A DNA stretch of 64,000 bases. Origin: CAYSCX01 sp964429575. Its GTDB lineage: Bacteria; Desulfobacterota; Binatia; Binatales; Binataceae. The stretch is from the NCBI GenBank assembly GCA_964429575.1, contig CAYSCX010000006.1:1-64000 (forward strand). Reading direction: 5' to 3'. Each line of letters begins with the position of its first letter. Position 1 is the first letter of the stretch. The notes beneath the pieces were generated by a model. It saw only the letters and a list, made by a program, of their open reading frames with translations. It was not told the origin of the DNA and did not search any database. Shown one piece after another: positions 1-8,339 of this stretch. Made by a program: the position numbers and the translations under genes.

Positions 1-54
1 TTGACGCAGCAGCTCAGGACGTTTGGAGAGCAGGTGCTGCCGCATTACATCTAG
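1..54 (+). CDS. C-terminal tail of an LLM-class (luciferase-like) oxidoreductase, cut by window start
   Basis: Frame 1 reads 17 residues ending FGEQVLPHYI followed by TAG. This matches the C-terminal signature of the other luciferase-like genes in this window (FGKEVLPHIK at the end of the gene at 55674, FAKEVLPELK near the end of that at 42372). Only the last helix is visible, so substrate and length cannot be judged. Confidence 0.55.
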   Translation: MTQQLRTFGEQVLPHYI

Positions 55-75
55 AAGCCGAGGTTCGAAGCGGGA

Positions 76-627
76 GTGGAAGAAAGCGTCAGCAGGCTCA
101 GTGAACGCATCAAGCGCGTCCGGCTCGAACAGGGTCTGACCCTACGAGCGCTGGCGGCCAGAGCGCGCGTTTCGGCAGGTACCGTTCAGAAGATCGAGGC
201 AGGACGGCTGGTCCCGTCGGTCGAGGTCTTCATGAAGATCTCAAAGGCGCTCCGGCGGCGGGCCAGCTACTTCCTCGGCGACGAAGATGGAAGCGTCGAA
301 GTGCGCGTAATCCGGCGCGGTGAGCGCAAGTCGCTCGACGCGGGCGCGCGGATCCGGATCGAGAGCATCGCGGAAACCCTTCGCGAGCCACGAATGGAAG
401 CGTACGTGGTTAAGGTTCCGCCCCGCGCCCGCAGCGGAAGACCGCTCGGTTTTAGCGGCGAGCTGCTGTTTTTCTGCAGCAAGGGAAGCGTGGACTTCTT
501 GGTGCGCGGAAAGAAGGAAAGGCTGCGTCAGGGCGACACGCTTCACCTCAAGGCCGCAATCCCGCACCGCTTCGAGAACAGCAGTTCCTCGCCTGCCGAA
601 CTCGTAGTCGTCTGGTCCCCTGGCTAA
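76..627 (+). CDS. XRE-family transcriptional regulator with C-terminal cupin domain
   Basis: This 183-residue protein starts at GTG. Residues about 8-62 form a helix-turn-helix of the XRE/Cro type (LTLRALAARARVSAGTVQKI, then EAGRLVPSVEVFMKISKAL). Residues about 105-183 form a small cupin barrel with the typical GDTLHLKAAIPHRFEN strand pair. Regulators of this build bind DNA through the N-terminal part and sense a small ligand through the cupin. It lies between the end of an LLM gene and a long catabolic run on the same strand, so it may control either; the repeat at 638-832 separates it from the run. The ligand cannot be predicted. Confidence 0.85.
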   Translation: MEESVSRLSERIKRVRLEQGLTLRALAARARVSAGTVQKIEAGRLVPSVEVFMKISKALRRRASYFLGDEDGSVEVRVIRRGERKSLDAGARIRIESIAETLREPRMEAYVVKVPPRARSGRPLGFSGELLFFCSKGSVDFLVRGKKERLRQGDTLHLKAAIPHRFENSSSSPAELVVVWSPG

Positions 628-637
628 TCCGTCCCAG

Positions 638-832
638 CAGGCGGTTGAAAAAGGCATTTTCAACCGCCTGCTTCCTCTCTCGCATCTCCCTCTCTCGTGT
701 CTCCGGGGGAGAAGATAATGAAGGCAGTCAGACCCTTCGCCCATGGCTCAGGACAAGGTTTTCACGCAGGTTGTTAAGAGCGCGGTCGAGGCCATTGGGG
801 ACACTCAAAGCATCTCTCAACACTCTGCCAGG
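638..832 (+). repeat. Dispersed two-hairpin repeat, copy A
   Basis: The left part is a near-perfect hairpin (638-670) with 14-bp arms CAGGCGGTTGAAAA and a 5-base loop. The right part has degenerate arms of the second hairpin (CAGGTTGTTAAGAG at 767-780, CTCAACACTCTG near 816-827). Between them lie a pyrimidine-rich stretch and the block GGGGGAGAAGAT. The same layout recurs at 45395, 49989 and, inverted, at 16064 and 18207. It begins 10 bases after the regulator stop. The remainder of the gap to 968 shows nothing I can identify. Confidence 0.75.
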
Positions 833-968
833 GGGGCATGCTGCTGGACGCGCGCCGACGCGGCGATTGGACGGCGACGTATCAAATGCGCTAGCTGTGT
901 TTCCGAATCGAAACACGGCTTGCTGACTCGCGCGAACCGCAGCTTCGAAGAGATGCCGGAGGACGCTG

Positions 969-2657
969 ATGGATTACGACCTCAAGATTGCCGGCGGAAC
1001 GATAATTGACGGAACCGGACGGCCGCCGAGTTCCGGCGATGTGGGAATCAAGAATGGGAGAATTGCCGCCGTCGGCGAGGCGGCGGGCTCGGCGCGCGAG
1101 ACGATCGAGGCGCGCGGCAAAGTTGTCGCGCCGGGCTTCGTCGACATCCACACGCACTATGACGCGCAGGTGATCTGGGATCGCATGATGACGATCTCGC
1201 CGTGGCACGGCGTCACCACTGTCGTAATGGGTAACTGCGGATTCGGCGTAGCGCCCACCAGGCCTGAGCATCGCGGACTGATCATGCGCACACTTGAGAA
1301 AGTCGAGGGAATGAGCCTCGCGGCGCTGGAGAAGGGGCTCGGCTACGATTGGCCGTTTGAAACCTTCGATCAGTATCTCGGCACCGTTGAGCGGCGCGGT
1401 ACCGCGATCAACGTGGGCGCGCTGGTGGGCCATACGCCGGTGCGGCTCTACGTGATGGGCGAGGAGTCGACGGAGCGGCCAGCAACCGAAGCGGAAATTG
1501 GCCAGATGAGGGAAATCGTCCGCGGTGCGATCAAGGCTGGAGCGCTGGGGTTTGCCACCTCCAAAGCACAGACGCATGTCGGATACGGCGGAAAGCCGGT
1601 GCCGAGCCGCGCCGCGGAACTGGGCGAGATCAAGGCGCTCGCTGCGGTGCTCGGCGAGCTTGGCGAGGGCATCGTGCAGGCGACGGTCGGGCGCGATCTG
1701 TTTTTGCGCGAATTTGCCGAGATCGCGCAGGCAACGCACCGCCCGATTACCTGGACGGCGTTGCTTGCCGGAATGTTCGGCCCGGACGGACACCGAATGC
1801 TCTTGCGCGAGTCGGAGGCGCTGTTCGATAAGGGGTTTCCGATCGTCCCGCAGGTCACGTGTCGTCCGCTCAATTTCGAGTTCACCTTCAAGGAACCGTT
1901 TATCTTCGAGAGCATGGCGGTGTTCGCGCCCGTTTCGGCGGCCGATCTCGAAGGCAAAAAGAAAATTTACGCGAGCCCTGATTTCCGCGGTTCCTTCAAG
2001 TCCAAGGCGGGGCCCGACGCGGGAAGCCTGATATCCGCCCGTTGGGACTGTACCGTGATCTCCTTCTGCCCCTCCGAACCCGCGCTTGAGAACCGAACGG
2101 TGACCGAGGTCGCCAGCGAGCGCAGGATGCACCCGATCGACCTCGCACTCGATGTATCGCTCGCGTCCAATCTCGAGGCCCGCTTTCGCATGTCGATCCT
2201 GAACGATGACGAGGACGAAGTTGCGAAACTGTTGGCCGGCCGGAACACGGTTCTCGGACTTTCCGATGCGGGCGCGCATGCAAGTCAACTTTGTGACGCG
2301 TGCTTCTCGACCTATCTGCTCCAGCGATGGGTCCGCGAGAAAGGCGCGATCCCGATCGAACGCGCGGTCTGGATGCTCACGGCGCGGCCGGCGGAAGTGT
2401 TCGGAATCAAGGATCGCGGCAAGCTTGAAGCGGGGCTCGCGGGGGACGTGACCATATTCGACCCCGACAAAGTCGGATGTTCGCAATTGCGCCGCGTTTA
2501 CGACATGCCGGCCGGCCAGGACCGCCTGGTCGCGGACGCAATCGGAATCGACGCGGTCATCGTCAATGGAACGGTGATTCGCCGCGACGGCAGTGATGTG
2601 GTTTCGCCGGACGGTCCGCTGCCGGGCCGCGTGCTCCGCCATGGAGCTGCGAGCTGA
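969..2657 (+). CDS. N-acyl-D-amino-acid deacylase-like amidohydrolase
   Basis: A 562-residue metal-dependent hydrolase of the amidohydrolase superfamily. The N-terminal beta-sandwich (KIAGGTIIDGTGRP) is followed by the metal-binding HTHYDAQ motif at about residues 61-67, the NCGFG motif near 95, and GLSDAGAH near 430, which supplies late barrel ligands. The C-terminus returns to the sandwich (AGDVTIFDPDKV). Characterised relatives remove acyl groups from D-amino acids, but many distant members act on unknown amides or lactams. It is 41 bases ahead of the P450 gene and probably co-transcribed. A second member of the family is at 27929-29662 on the other strand. Confidence 0.85.
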   Translation: MDYDLKIAGGTIIDGTGRPPSSGDVGIKNGRIAAVGEAAGSARETIEARGKVVAPGFVDIHTHYDAQVIWDRMMTISPWHGVTTVVMGNCGFGVAPTRPEHRGLIMRTLEKVEGMSLAALEKGLGYDWPFETFDQYLGTVERRGTAINVGALVGHTPVRLYVMGEESTERPATEAEIGQMREIVRGAIKAGALGFATSKAQTHVGYGGKPVPSRAAELGEIKALAAVLGELGEGIVQATVGRDLFLREFAEIAQATHRPITWTALLAGMFGPDGHRMLLRESEALFDKGFPIVPQVTCRPLNFEFTFKEPFIFESMAVFAPVSAADLEGKKKIYASPDFRGSFKSKAGPDAGSLISARWDCTVISFCPSEPALENRTVTEVASERRMHPIDLALDVSLASNLEARFRMSILNDDEDEVAKLLAGRNTVLGLSDAGAHASQLCDACFSTYLLQRWVREKGAIPIERAVWMLTARPAEVFGIKDRGKLEAGLAGDVTIFDPDKVGCSQLRRVYDMPAGQDRLVADAIGIDAVIVNGTVIRRDGSDVVSPDGPLPGRVLRHGAAS

Positions 2658-2697
2658 ACGCGGGCAGCGGTCGCACTGCGACATTAGGAGTACCAGC

Positions 2698-3939
2698 ATG
2701 ACGCGAGACTTCGATTTGACCGACCTCGATTTCTTTGTGAATGGGGACCCGCATGCAAGCTGGAAAGAACTGCGGGCAAGCGACCCGGTCCATTGGACCG
2801 AAAGAAAGGACAAGGCCGGTTTCTGGTCAGTCACCAAGTATGAGGATGCGCTTAGAGTCTATCGCGATCCGCTGACCTTCAGTTCGGAAGGCGGAATCAG
2901 CCTGGGCTTCACCGATCCGCAGGATCCGAATCAGCCGAGGAGGGATTTCGGCTTCCGGCAAATGATGATCATGACCGATCCGCCGCGGCACACGCGCATG
3001 CGCCAGATGATGAATCGTCGCTTCACACCGCGGGCGCTTGCCCCCTTGGAGCCTCACGTCCGCGTGATTGCGACCGAGATAATCGATGCAGTCGCCGCGC
3101 GCGGCGACTGCGACCTGGTGGTGGATGTTGCCGCCAAGCTGCCCACCGCAGTGATTTGCGAGATGCTCGCCATTGCGCGCAACGACTGGGAGCTGATGTT
3201 CACGCTGAGCAACATGGCAATCGGCAGCGACGATCCCGAATATCAGGTCGATGGGTCGGCCCAAAAGACCGGCGCACAGGCGCAGATGGAGGTATTCAAT
3301 TACTTCACGGCATTGATCGCCGAGCGCCGCAGCAATCCGGGCGACGATCTCGTCAGCGCGCTGGTTCACGGCGATATCGAGGGCGGTAGGCTGAGCGACA
3401 CCGAGATCCTTTTCAACTGCTTTCTCCTGATCCTGGGCGGGCAGGAGACCACGCGCAACGCGATCAGCGGAGGAATGCATGCGTTGATGCATCATCCCGA
3501 AGAGCGCGGTCGCCTGGTGGCCGACCGGTCGCTGATGCCGACGGCGATCGAAGAGATGCTGCGCTGGACTTCTCCGATCACGCACATCATGCGGACCGCC
3601 ACACGCGATGCGGAACTGAAGGGGCGCCAGATCCACAAGGATGACAGGGTTGTGATCTGGAACGCCTCGGCCAACCGTGACGAGGAAGTCTTTCCCGATC
3701 CCTACCGGTTCGACATCACGCGCCAGCCCAACGACCACGTTGCCTTCGGCTATGGAGAGCACTTTTGCATCGGGGCCAGCCTTGCGCGGCTGGAGTTGCG
3801 CGTGATGATCGAAGAACTGCTGCGCCGCCTTCCAGATATGGAAACCGCCGGGTCAATGGAACGGCTGCGCTCCAATCTGGTCGCCGGCATAAAGCATCTC
3901 CCGGTCCGCTTCACGCCGCAGCGCGCCGTCGCAGCCTAG
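2698..3939 (+). CDS. Cytochrome P450
   Basis: A soluble bacterial P450 of 413 residues. The I-helix carries GGQETTRN (E250, T251, T252) for oxygen activation. The K-helix ExxR is EMLR. The haem-binding loop FGYGEHFCIG places the thiolate ligand at Cys357. I chose ATG 2698, which follows TAGGAG; the open frame extends upstream to 2593 but that part overlaps the amidohydrolase. No ferredoxin or reductase gene is nearby, so electrons must come from elsewhere. Its position just ahead of the alicyclic ring-opening genes suggests it hydroxylates a cyclic or terpenoid-like substrate before CoA activation; that is inference. Confidence 0.92.
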   Translation: MTRDFDLTDLDFFVNGDPHASWKELRASDPVHWTERKDKAGFWSVTKYEDALRVYRDPLTFSSEGGISLGFTDPQDPNQPRRDFGFRQMMIMTDPPRHTRMRQMMNRRFTPRALAPLEPHVRVIATEIIDAVAARGDCDLVVDVAAKLPTAVICEMLAIARNDWELMFTLSNMAIGSDDPEYQVDGSAQKTGAQAQMEVFNYFTALIAERRSNPGDDLVSALVHGDIEGGRLSDTEILFNCFLLILGGQETTRNAISGGMHALMHHPEERGRLVADRSLMPTAIEEMLRWTSPITHIMRTATRDAELKGRQIHKDDRVVIWNASANRDEEVFPDPYRFDITRQPNDHVAFGYGEHFCIGASLARLELRVMIEELLRRLPDMETAGSMERLRSNLVAGIKHLPVRFTPQRAVAA

Positions 3940-3974
3940 TGCCGGAAAACGGCGCGTCCCAGGATGCCATTCCA

Positions 3975-4718
3975 ATGAAAGGACTCAACGGTAAAGTTGC
4001 TTTCGTTACCGGCGCGGGGCGCGGTATCGGCCAGGCGATCGCGAAGCGCCTGGCGGCGGAGGGCGCCAAGGTCGCGGTGGTCGATTTGGACGAAGACAAC
4101 GCGCGTGCCACCGCCGCAGAAATCGGAGCAGGCGCGATCGCGCTTCGGGCCGACGTCACGGACTCGGCCGCGGTGCGCGTGGCGGTGACGGAATGCGAGA
4201 AGCGGCTCGGTGCGATCGACGTCCTGGTCAATAACGCAGGATGGGACAAGATCGAACCGTTCGTGGAGAGCCGCGAAGAGACCTGGGAAAAGGTCATCGC
4301 GATCAATCTCAAAGGACCAATCATCTGCGCGCGAGCGGTGCTCGACGGTATGATCGCCCGCGGCAAGGGCCGGATTGTGAGCATCGCCTCAGACGCAGGA
4401 CGCGTCGGGTCCACCGGCGAAGCGGTATATTCGGGTGCGAAGAGCGGCGTGATCGGATTCTCCAAGACCCTCGCGCGCGAGATGGCGCGGCACCACATCA
4501 ACGTGAACGTGGTCTGCCCGGGACCGACCGGTACGCCTCTGCTCAAGCAAGCAATGCGAAACTCGAAACTGATGGACTCGCTGGTGCGCGCGGTTCCATT
4601 CAGACGGCTCGCCGAACCCGACGAGATCGCGGCTGCGGTGGCATTCCTGGCCTCCGACGACGCGGCGTTCATCACCGGACAAACGCTCTCGGTGAGCGGC
4701 GGTCTCACGATGAGCTAG
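3975..4718 (+). CDS. badH: 2-hydroxycyclohexanecarboxyl-CoA dehydrogenase-like SDR (BadH-like)
   Basis: A classical SDR of 247 residues: TGAGRGIG (12-19) for NAD, NNAG (86-89), and catalytic Ser139, Tyr152 and Lys156. Asp37 after the second strand suggests NAD. From memory of Rhodopseudomonas BadH, several long patches agree: NNAGWD with PF soon after, IASDAxRVGSxGEAVY, FSKTLAREMARH, VNVVCPGPT, and the end DDAxFITGQxLSVSGGLTM. BadH oxidises 2-hydroxycyclohexanecarboxyl-CoA to the 2-keto form. BadK-, AliB- and BadI-like genes follow at once, which strengthens the call. ATG 3975 was chosen because the SDR fold begins there; the longer frame overlaps the P450. Confidence 0.85.
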   Translation: MKGLNGKVAFVTGAGRGIGQAIAKRLAAEGAKVAVVDLDEDNARATAAEIGAGAIALRADVTDSAAVRVAVTECEKRLGAIDVLVNNAGWDKIEPFVESREETWEKVIAINLKGPIICARAVLDGMIARGKGRIVSIASDAGRVGSTGEAVYSGAKSGVIGFSKTLAREMARHHINVNVVCPGPTGTPLLKQAMRNSKLMDSLVRAVPFRRLAEPDEIAAAVAFLASDDAAFITGQTLSVSGGLTMS

Positions 4719-4733
4719 GGCCGCGGGAGTAGC

Positions 4734-5510
4734 ATGTACGAAACCATTCACTACGCGATCGAAGACAGAATCGGAGTGGTGCGGCTCAACCGTCCCGATA
4801 AGCTCAACGCGATCAACCCGCAGATGGTGGGCGAATTGCGCGGGCTTGCGGACTCGCTTCGAAGCGCCGACCTCGGGGCGCTGATTTTCACCGGCAACGG
4901 CCGCGCCTTCTCCGCGGGCGCCGATATTTCCAGGCTGGTCGAGATCGGGCGTGCGGACGAATTCATGAAGTTCATCGAACGGATCCAGAGCGCCTACAAC
5001 GAGATCGAGGATCTGCCCTTTCCGACCATCGCGGCCATCGACGGCTTGGCGTACGGGGGTGGATGCGAACTGGCGCTGGCGTGCGATCTGCGGATCATGG
5101 CCCGTGACGCTTCATTGGGCGTCCCGGAAATCCGCATCGGAGTGCTCCCAGGGGCGGGGGGCACTCAGCGGCTCGGCCGTATGCTCCCGCCCGCGATCGC
5201 GAAGCGGATGATCTATTTCGGCGATCCGCTCGGCAGCGATGCGGCATTGCAATACGGATTGATCAACGAGGTGGTAGAGCCGGGACGGGCGTTCGAGACC
5301 GCGCTCGAATGGGCCCGGCGGCTCGTTCAACTGCCGCCGCTGGCACTGCGCTGCGCGAAGTTGCTGGTGCATGGGGCTCAGGAGAGCAGCCTCAAGAGCG
5401 GAATCGAAAGCGAGCGCCAGGCGCTCGCTTTTCTATTTGGGACCGAAGACCGGCGTGAAGGAATGCGCGCATTCCTGGAAAGGCGCGCCCCGGCCTTTTG
5501 CGGACGCTGA
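4734..5510 (+). CDS. badK: Cyclohex-1-ene-1-carboxyl-CoA hydratase-like crotonase (BadK-like)
   Basis: A 258-residue crotonase-fold protein. It has the oxyanion-hole segments AFSAGADI (about 60-67) and GLAYGGGCELALACDLRI (about 103-120), and the acid/base region LPGAGGTQRLGRM, which carries the second glutamate region of true hydratases. The C-terminus EDRREGMRAFLERRAPAF resembles R. palustris BadK. BadK hydrates cyclohex-1-ene-1-carboxyl-CoA to the 2-hydroxy compound that BadH then oxidises. It starts 15 bases after badH. A general enoyl-CoA hydratase cannot be excluded from sequence alone; the specific call rests on the neighbours. Confidence 0.78.
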   Translation: MYETIHYAIEDRIGVVRLNRPDKLNAINPQMVGELRGLADSLRSADLGALIFTGNGRAFSAGADISRLVEIGRADEFMKFIERIQSAYNEIEDLPFPTIAAIDGLAYGGGCELALACDLRIMARDASLGVPEIRIGVLPGAGGTQRLGRMLPPAIAKRMIYFGDPLGSDAALQYGLINEVVEPGRAFETALEWARRLVQLPPLALRCAKLLVHGAQESSLKSGIESERQALAFLFGTEDRREGMRAFLERRAPAFCGR

Positions 5511-5534
5511 CAAGGGCTAGGCAAGCCATCCGTC

Positions 5535-6686
5535 ATGGATTTCGGCTTCACAGAGCAGGAGCGGCTCTTCGCCGAGAACGTGCGCCGGTTTGCGCGCGAG
5601 CGCCTGGCGCCCGATTACGCGACTTGGGATCGGGGCGCTCCGTTTCCGCGCGAGCGCGTGCGCGAGATGGCCGCGCTGGGCATCGCTGGCCTGCGCGTGC
5701 CCGAGGCGTACGGCGGAACCGCGGCATCCTATGTGATGGCAGGGATCGCGGCTGAGGAGCTGGCCCGGGGCGATTTCAACACCTCCCTGTTCCTTCAGAT
5801 TGGCCTGATCGTCGCTGACATTCTGGCCGGCCACGCCAGCGAACCGGTAAAGCGCGCCTGGCTTCCTGCGATCGCGGCGGGAGAAAAGCTGGTTGCGTTT
5901 GGACTTACCGAACCGAACGCGGGCTCCGATGCGGCGGCTATCACCACCAGCGCGCGGCGCGATGGCGACTATTACGTCGTGCGCGGGGAGAAGGCCTCGA
6001 TCACATTCGCCGGGATGGCGGATGCCTGCGTAGTGTTCGCGCGCACCGGCGAGCCGGGCGCGCGCGGGATAGGCGCGTTGCTGGTGCCGCTGGACCTTGC
6101 GGGCGTGTCGCGCCAAGTTTACCGCAGCGCCGGGGAACGGCTGACACAACGCGGATCGATCGTGTTCGATGGCGTCCGCGTCCCCGCCAACCATCTGATT
6201 GGCGGCGAAGCGAGCGGCTTTTACCAAGCGATGGGGGCGTTCGACTACAACCGCGCGATTATCGCACTGGCGTGCGTCGGCGTCGCCCAGCAATCGCTGG
6301 ACGAGACGGTCGAGTACGCCAAGCAGCGTCACACCTTCGGACGCCCCATCGCGAAGCACGAAGGCGTCTCGTTCCAGATCGCCGAGCACCTGACGATGAT
6401 TTCAGCCGCCCGGCTGCTCGCCTATCAGTGTCTGGTGTTGCGCGATCGGGGCGAGCCGCACACCAAGGAAGCCGCGATGGCGAAGTGGCTCGGACCGAAG
6501 GCGGCCGTAGAGGCAATCCACGCATGCATCGTGCTGCACGGCTGGATCGGCTACAGCCAGGAGCTCCCTTTCGAGCAACGCCTGCGCGACGTGATCGGCC
6601 TTGAGATCGGCGACGGCACTCCCGAGATCATGAAGGCGATCATCGCCAGGGAAACGATTGGACGCGATTACGCGTCGTACCGCTGA
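5535..6686 (+). CDS. aliB: Acyl-CoA dehydrogenase, probably cyclohexanecarboxyl-CoA dehydrogenase (AliB-like)
   Basis: A 383-residue acyl-CoA dehydrogenase with the FAD and substrate signature FGLTEPNAGSDAA (about 122-134) and the C-terminal helical domain (QRHTFGRPIAKHEGVSFQ). At the place where short- and medium-chain enzymes carry the catalytic Glu in an E-G-T motif, this protein has Asp360 in GDGTPEIMKA. Sitting between badK- and badI-like genes, it would introduce the ring double bond of cyclohexanecarboxyl-CoA. Gene order is badH-badK-aliB-badI with gaps of 15-24 bases. The substrate is inferred from context. Confidence 0.75.
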   Translation: MDFGFTEQERLFAENVRRFARERLAPDYATWDRGAPFPRERVREMAALGIAGLRVPEAYGGTAASYVMAGIAAEELARGDFNTSLFLQIGLIVADILAGHASEPVKRAWLPAIAAGEKLVAFGLTEPNAGSDAAAITTSARRDGDYYVVRGEKASITFAGMADACVVFARTGEPGARGIGALLVPLDLAGVSRQVYRSAGERLTQRGSIVFDGVRVPANHLIGGEASGFYQAMGAFDYNRAIIALACVGVAQQSLDETVEYAKQRHTFGRPIAKHEGVSFQIAEHLTMISAARLLAYQCLVLRDRGEPHTKEAAMAKWLGPKAAVEAIHACIVLHGWIGYSQELPFEQRLRDVIGLEIGDGTPEIMKAIIARETIGRDYASYR

Positions 6687-6707
6687 GAGACGCGCGGGGA
6701 CGGAACG

Positions 6708-7481
6708 ATGAATTTCGGCGACATCATCTATACGAAGGAAGATGGCATCGCGACCATCACGATCAACCGTCCCAAAGTCTTGAACGCGTTTCGGGGCGAG
6801 ACAGTCGACGAGATGATCGCGGCGTTCAAGGATGCGCGCGACGACCGCTCGATCGGCGTCGTGATCCTGACCGGCGCCGGCGACCGCGCGTTTTGCTCCG
6901 GAGGCGACCAGTCGGCGCGCGACAAGAGCGGCTACCAGGGCGGGATGCACGTCGAGGAGTTGCACTCGCTCATTCGCGACATTCCCAAGCCCGTCATCGC
7001 GGCCGTAAACGGCTACGCGATCGGCGGCGGACATGTTTTCCACGTCATCTGTGACCTGTCGATTGCCGCCGATACCGCGAAGTTCGGCCAGGCCGGCCCC
7101 AGGGTTGGCAGCGTCGATCCCGGGTACGGCACTGCGTACCTGACGCGCGTAGTCGGTGAAAAGAAGGCGCGCGAGATCTGGTACCTGTGCCGCCAGTACA
7201 CGGCGCAGGAAGCGCTTGAGATGGGGCTGGTCAACAAGGTCGTGCCGGCCGCGCAGTTGATGGATGAAGCGCGATCGTGGGCGCGCGAGATTCTCGCGAT
7301 GAGCCCGACCGCGATCAAGATCGCAAAAGCTTCGTTCGCCGCGGAGACCGACCACATCAAGGGGATCGGCGGACTCGGAATGACCGCGCTGATGCTCTAT
7401 TACGGCACCGACGAAGCGATGGAAGGACGCAACGCGTTTCTGGAACGCCGCAAACCCGACTTTCGCAAGCACCAGAAATAG
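6708..7481 (+). CDS. badI: 2-ketocyclohexanecarboxyl-CoA hydrolase (BadI-like)
   Basis: A 257-residue crotonase-family protein with close agreement, as I recall it, to Rhodopseudomonas BadI: GAGDRAFCSGGDQS, MHVEELHSLIRDIPKPVIA, GYAIGGGHVF, GSVDPGYGTAYLTRVVGEKK, AREIWYLCRQYTAQEA, and the ending GRNAFLERRKPDFRKH. BadI hydrolyses the ring of 2-ketocyclohexanecarboxyl-CoA to pimelyl-CoA, the committed ring-opening step, related mechanistically to MenB. It is the most diagnostic gene of the cluster. Translation probably starts at ATG 6708; the upstream SD-like GGGGACGG is weak. Confidence 0.85.
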   Translation: MNFGDIIYTKEDGIATITINRPKVLNAFRGETVDEMIAAFKDARDDRSIGVVILTGAGDRAFCSGGDQSARDKSGYQGGMHVEELHSLIRDIPKPVIAAVNGYAIGGGHVFHVICDLSIAADTAKFGQAGPRVGSVDPGYGTAYLTRVVGEKKAREIWYLCRQYTAQEALEMGLVNKVVPAAQLMDEARSWAREILAMSPTAIKIAKASFAAETDHIKGIGGLGMTALMLYYGTDEAMEGRNAFLERRKPDFRKHQK

Positions 7482-7536
7482 AGAATGCACAGGATCAAAA
7501 GACCACCACCGAAACGGCACCAAGAGTGATTTTTTC

Positions 7537-8292
7537 ATGGCGAATCGACTGGCGAACAAAGTTGCACTAATTAGCGGCGGCGCGCGCGGACAGGGCGCCG
7601 CAGAGGCACGCCTGTTCGTTCAGGAAGGCGCATCTGTCGTTCTCGGTGACGTGCTCGATAAGGACGGCGAGCGCCTCGCGGCGCAGTTGAACCGCGACGG
7701 CACCAAGCAGTGCGCCCTCTATCTTCATCTCGACGTATCAAAGGCGAGTGATTGGGAACGCGCCGTAGCGGCAACTGAACGTCAATTCGGCGGACTCGAC
7801 ATCCTGGTGAACAACGCCGGTATCTTGAGCTTGGCCGGCATCGAGCAGACCAGCGAGGACGACTGGCAGCGGGTGATCGACATTAACCAGAAGGGCGTGT
7901 GGCTGGGCATGAAGGCGGTGGTATCGGCGATGCGCAAGCGGGGCGGCGGCTCGATCATCAATATATCGTCGATTTACGGACTCATCGGCTCGGGCGGATC
8001 AGCCGCATATCACGCGAGCAAGGGCGCGGTGCGTCTGCTCACGAAAACCGCGGCGCTGGAATTCGCTGGTGACAAGATCCGCGTGAACTCGGTGCATCCG
8101 GGCATCATCACGACCCCGATGGTTGAAGCTATCGACCGCGAACTGCGCGCCGGGATACTCAGCCTCGTGCCGGCGCGCCGCGAGGGGCGCCCCGAGGAAA
8201 TCGCCTACGGTGTGCTGTTTCTGGCATCGGAGGAATCCTCCTACATGACGGGTTCGGAATTGGTGATCGACGGTGGCTACACGGCTGCATGA
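7537..8292 (+). CDS. SDR-family NAD(P)-dependent oxidoreductase
   Basis: A 251-residue classical SDR: SGGARGQG glycine motif, NNAG, active site Ser in NISSIYG, and YHASK (Tyr and Lys). The ending SYMTGSELVIDGGYTAA is typical of hydroxysteroid or sugar dehydrogenase-like SDRs. Asp at the end of the second strand (LGDVLDKDG) suggests NAD. It overlaps no gene but is followed within 48 bases by the lactonase-like hydrolase, and is likely in the same transcript as the badH-badI genes. The hydroxyl substrate is unknown. Confidence 0.85.
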   Translation: MANRLANKVALISGGARGQGAAEARLFVQEGASVVLGDVLDKDGERLAAQLNRDGTKQCALYLHLDVSKASDWERAVAATERQFGGLDILVNNAGILSLAGIEQTSEDDWQRVIDINQKGVWLGMKAVVSAMRKRGGGSIINISSIYGLIGSGGSAAYHASKGAVRLLTKTAALEFAGDKIRVNSVHPGIITTPMVEAIDRELRAGILSLVPARREGRPEEIAYGVLFLASEESSYMTGSELVIDGGYTAA

Positions 8293-8339
8293 CCGGACGG
8301 GGAAGGAAAAGCGACCGCGAGGAAACGGAGGCAAGCATC

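Noticed and set aside
891..2837. 648-residue open frame on the minus strand
   Set aside because: It is the antisense of the amidohydrolase gene, long only because of GC-rich codon use; the translation is Arg/His-rich with no family likeness.
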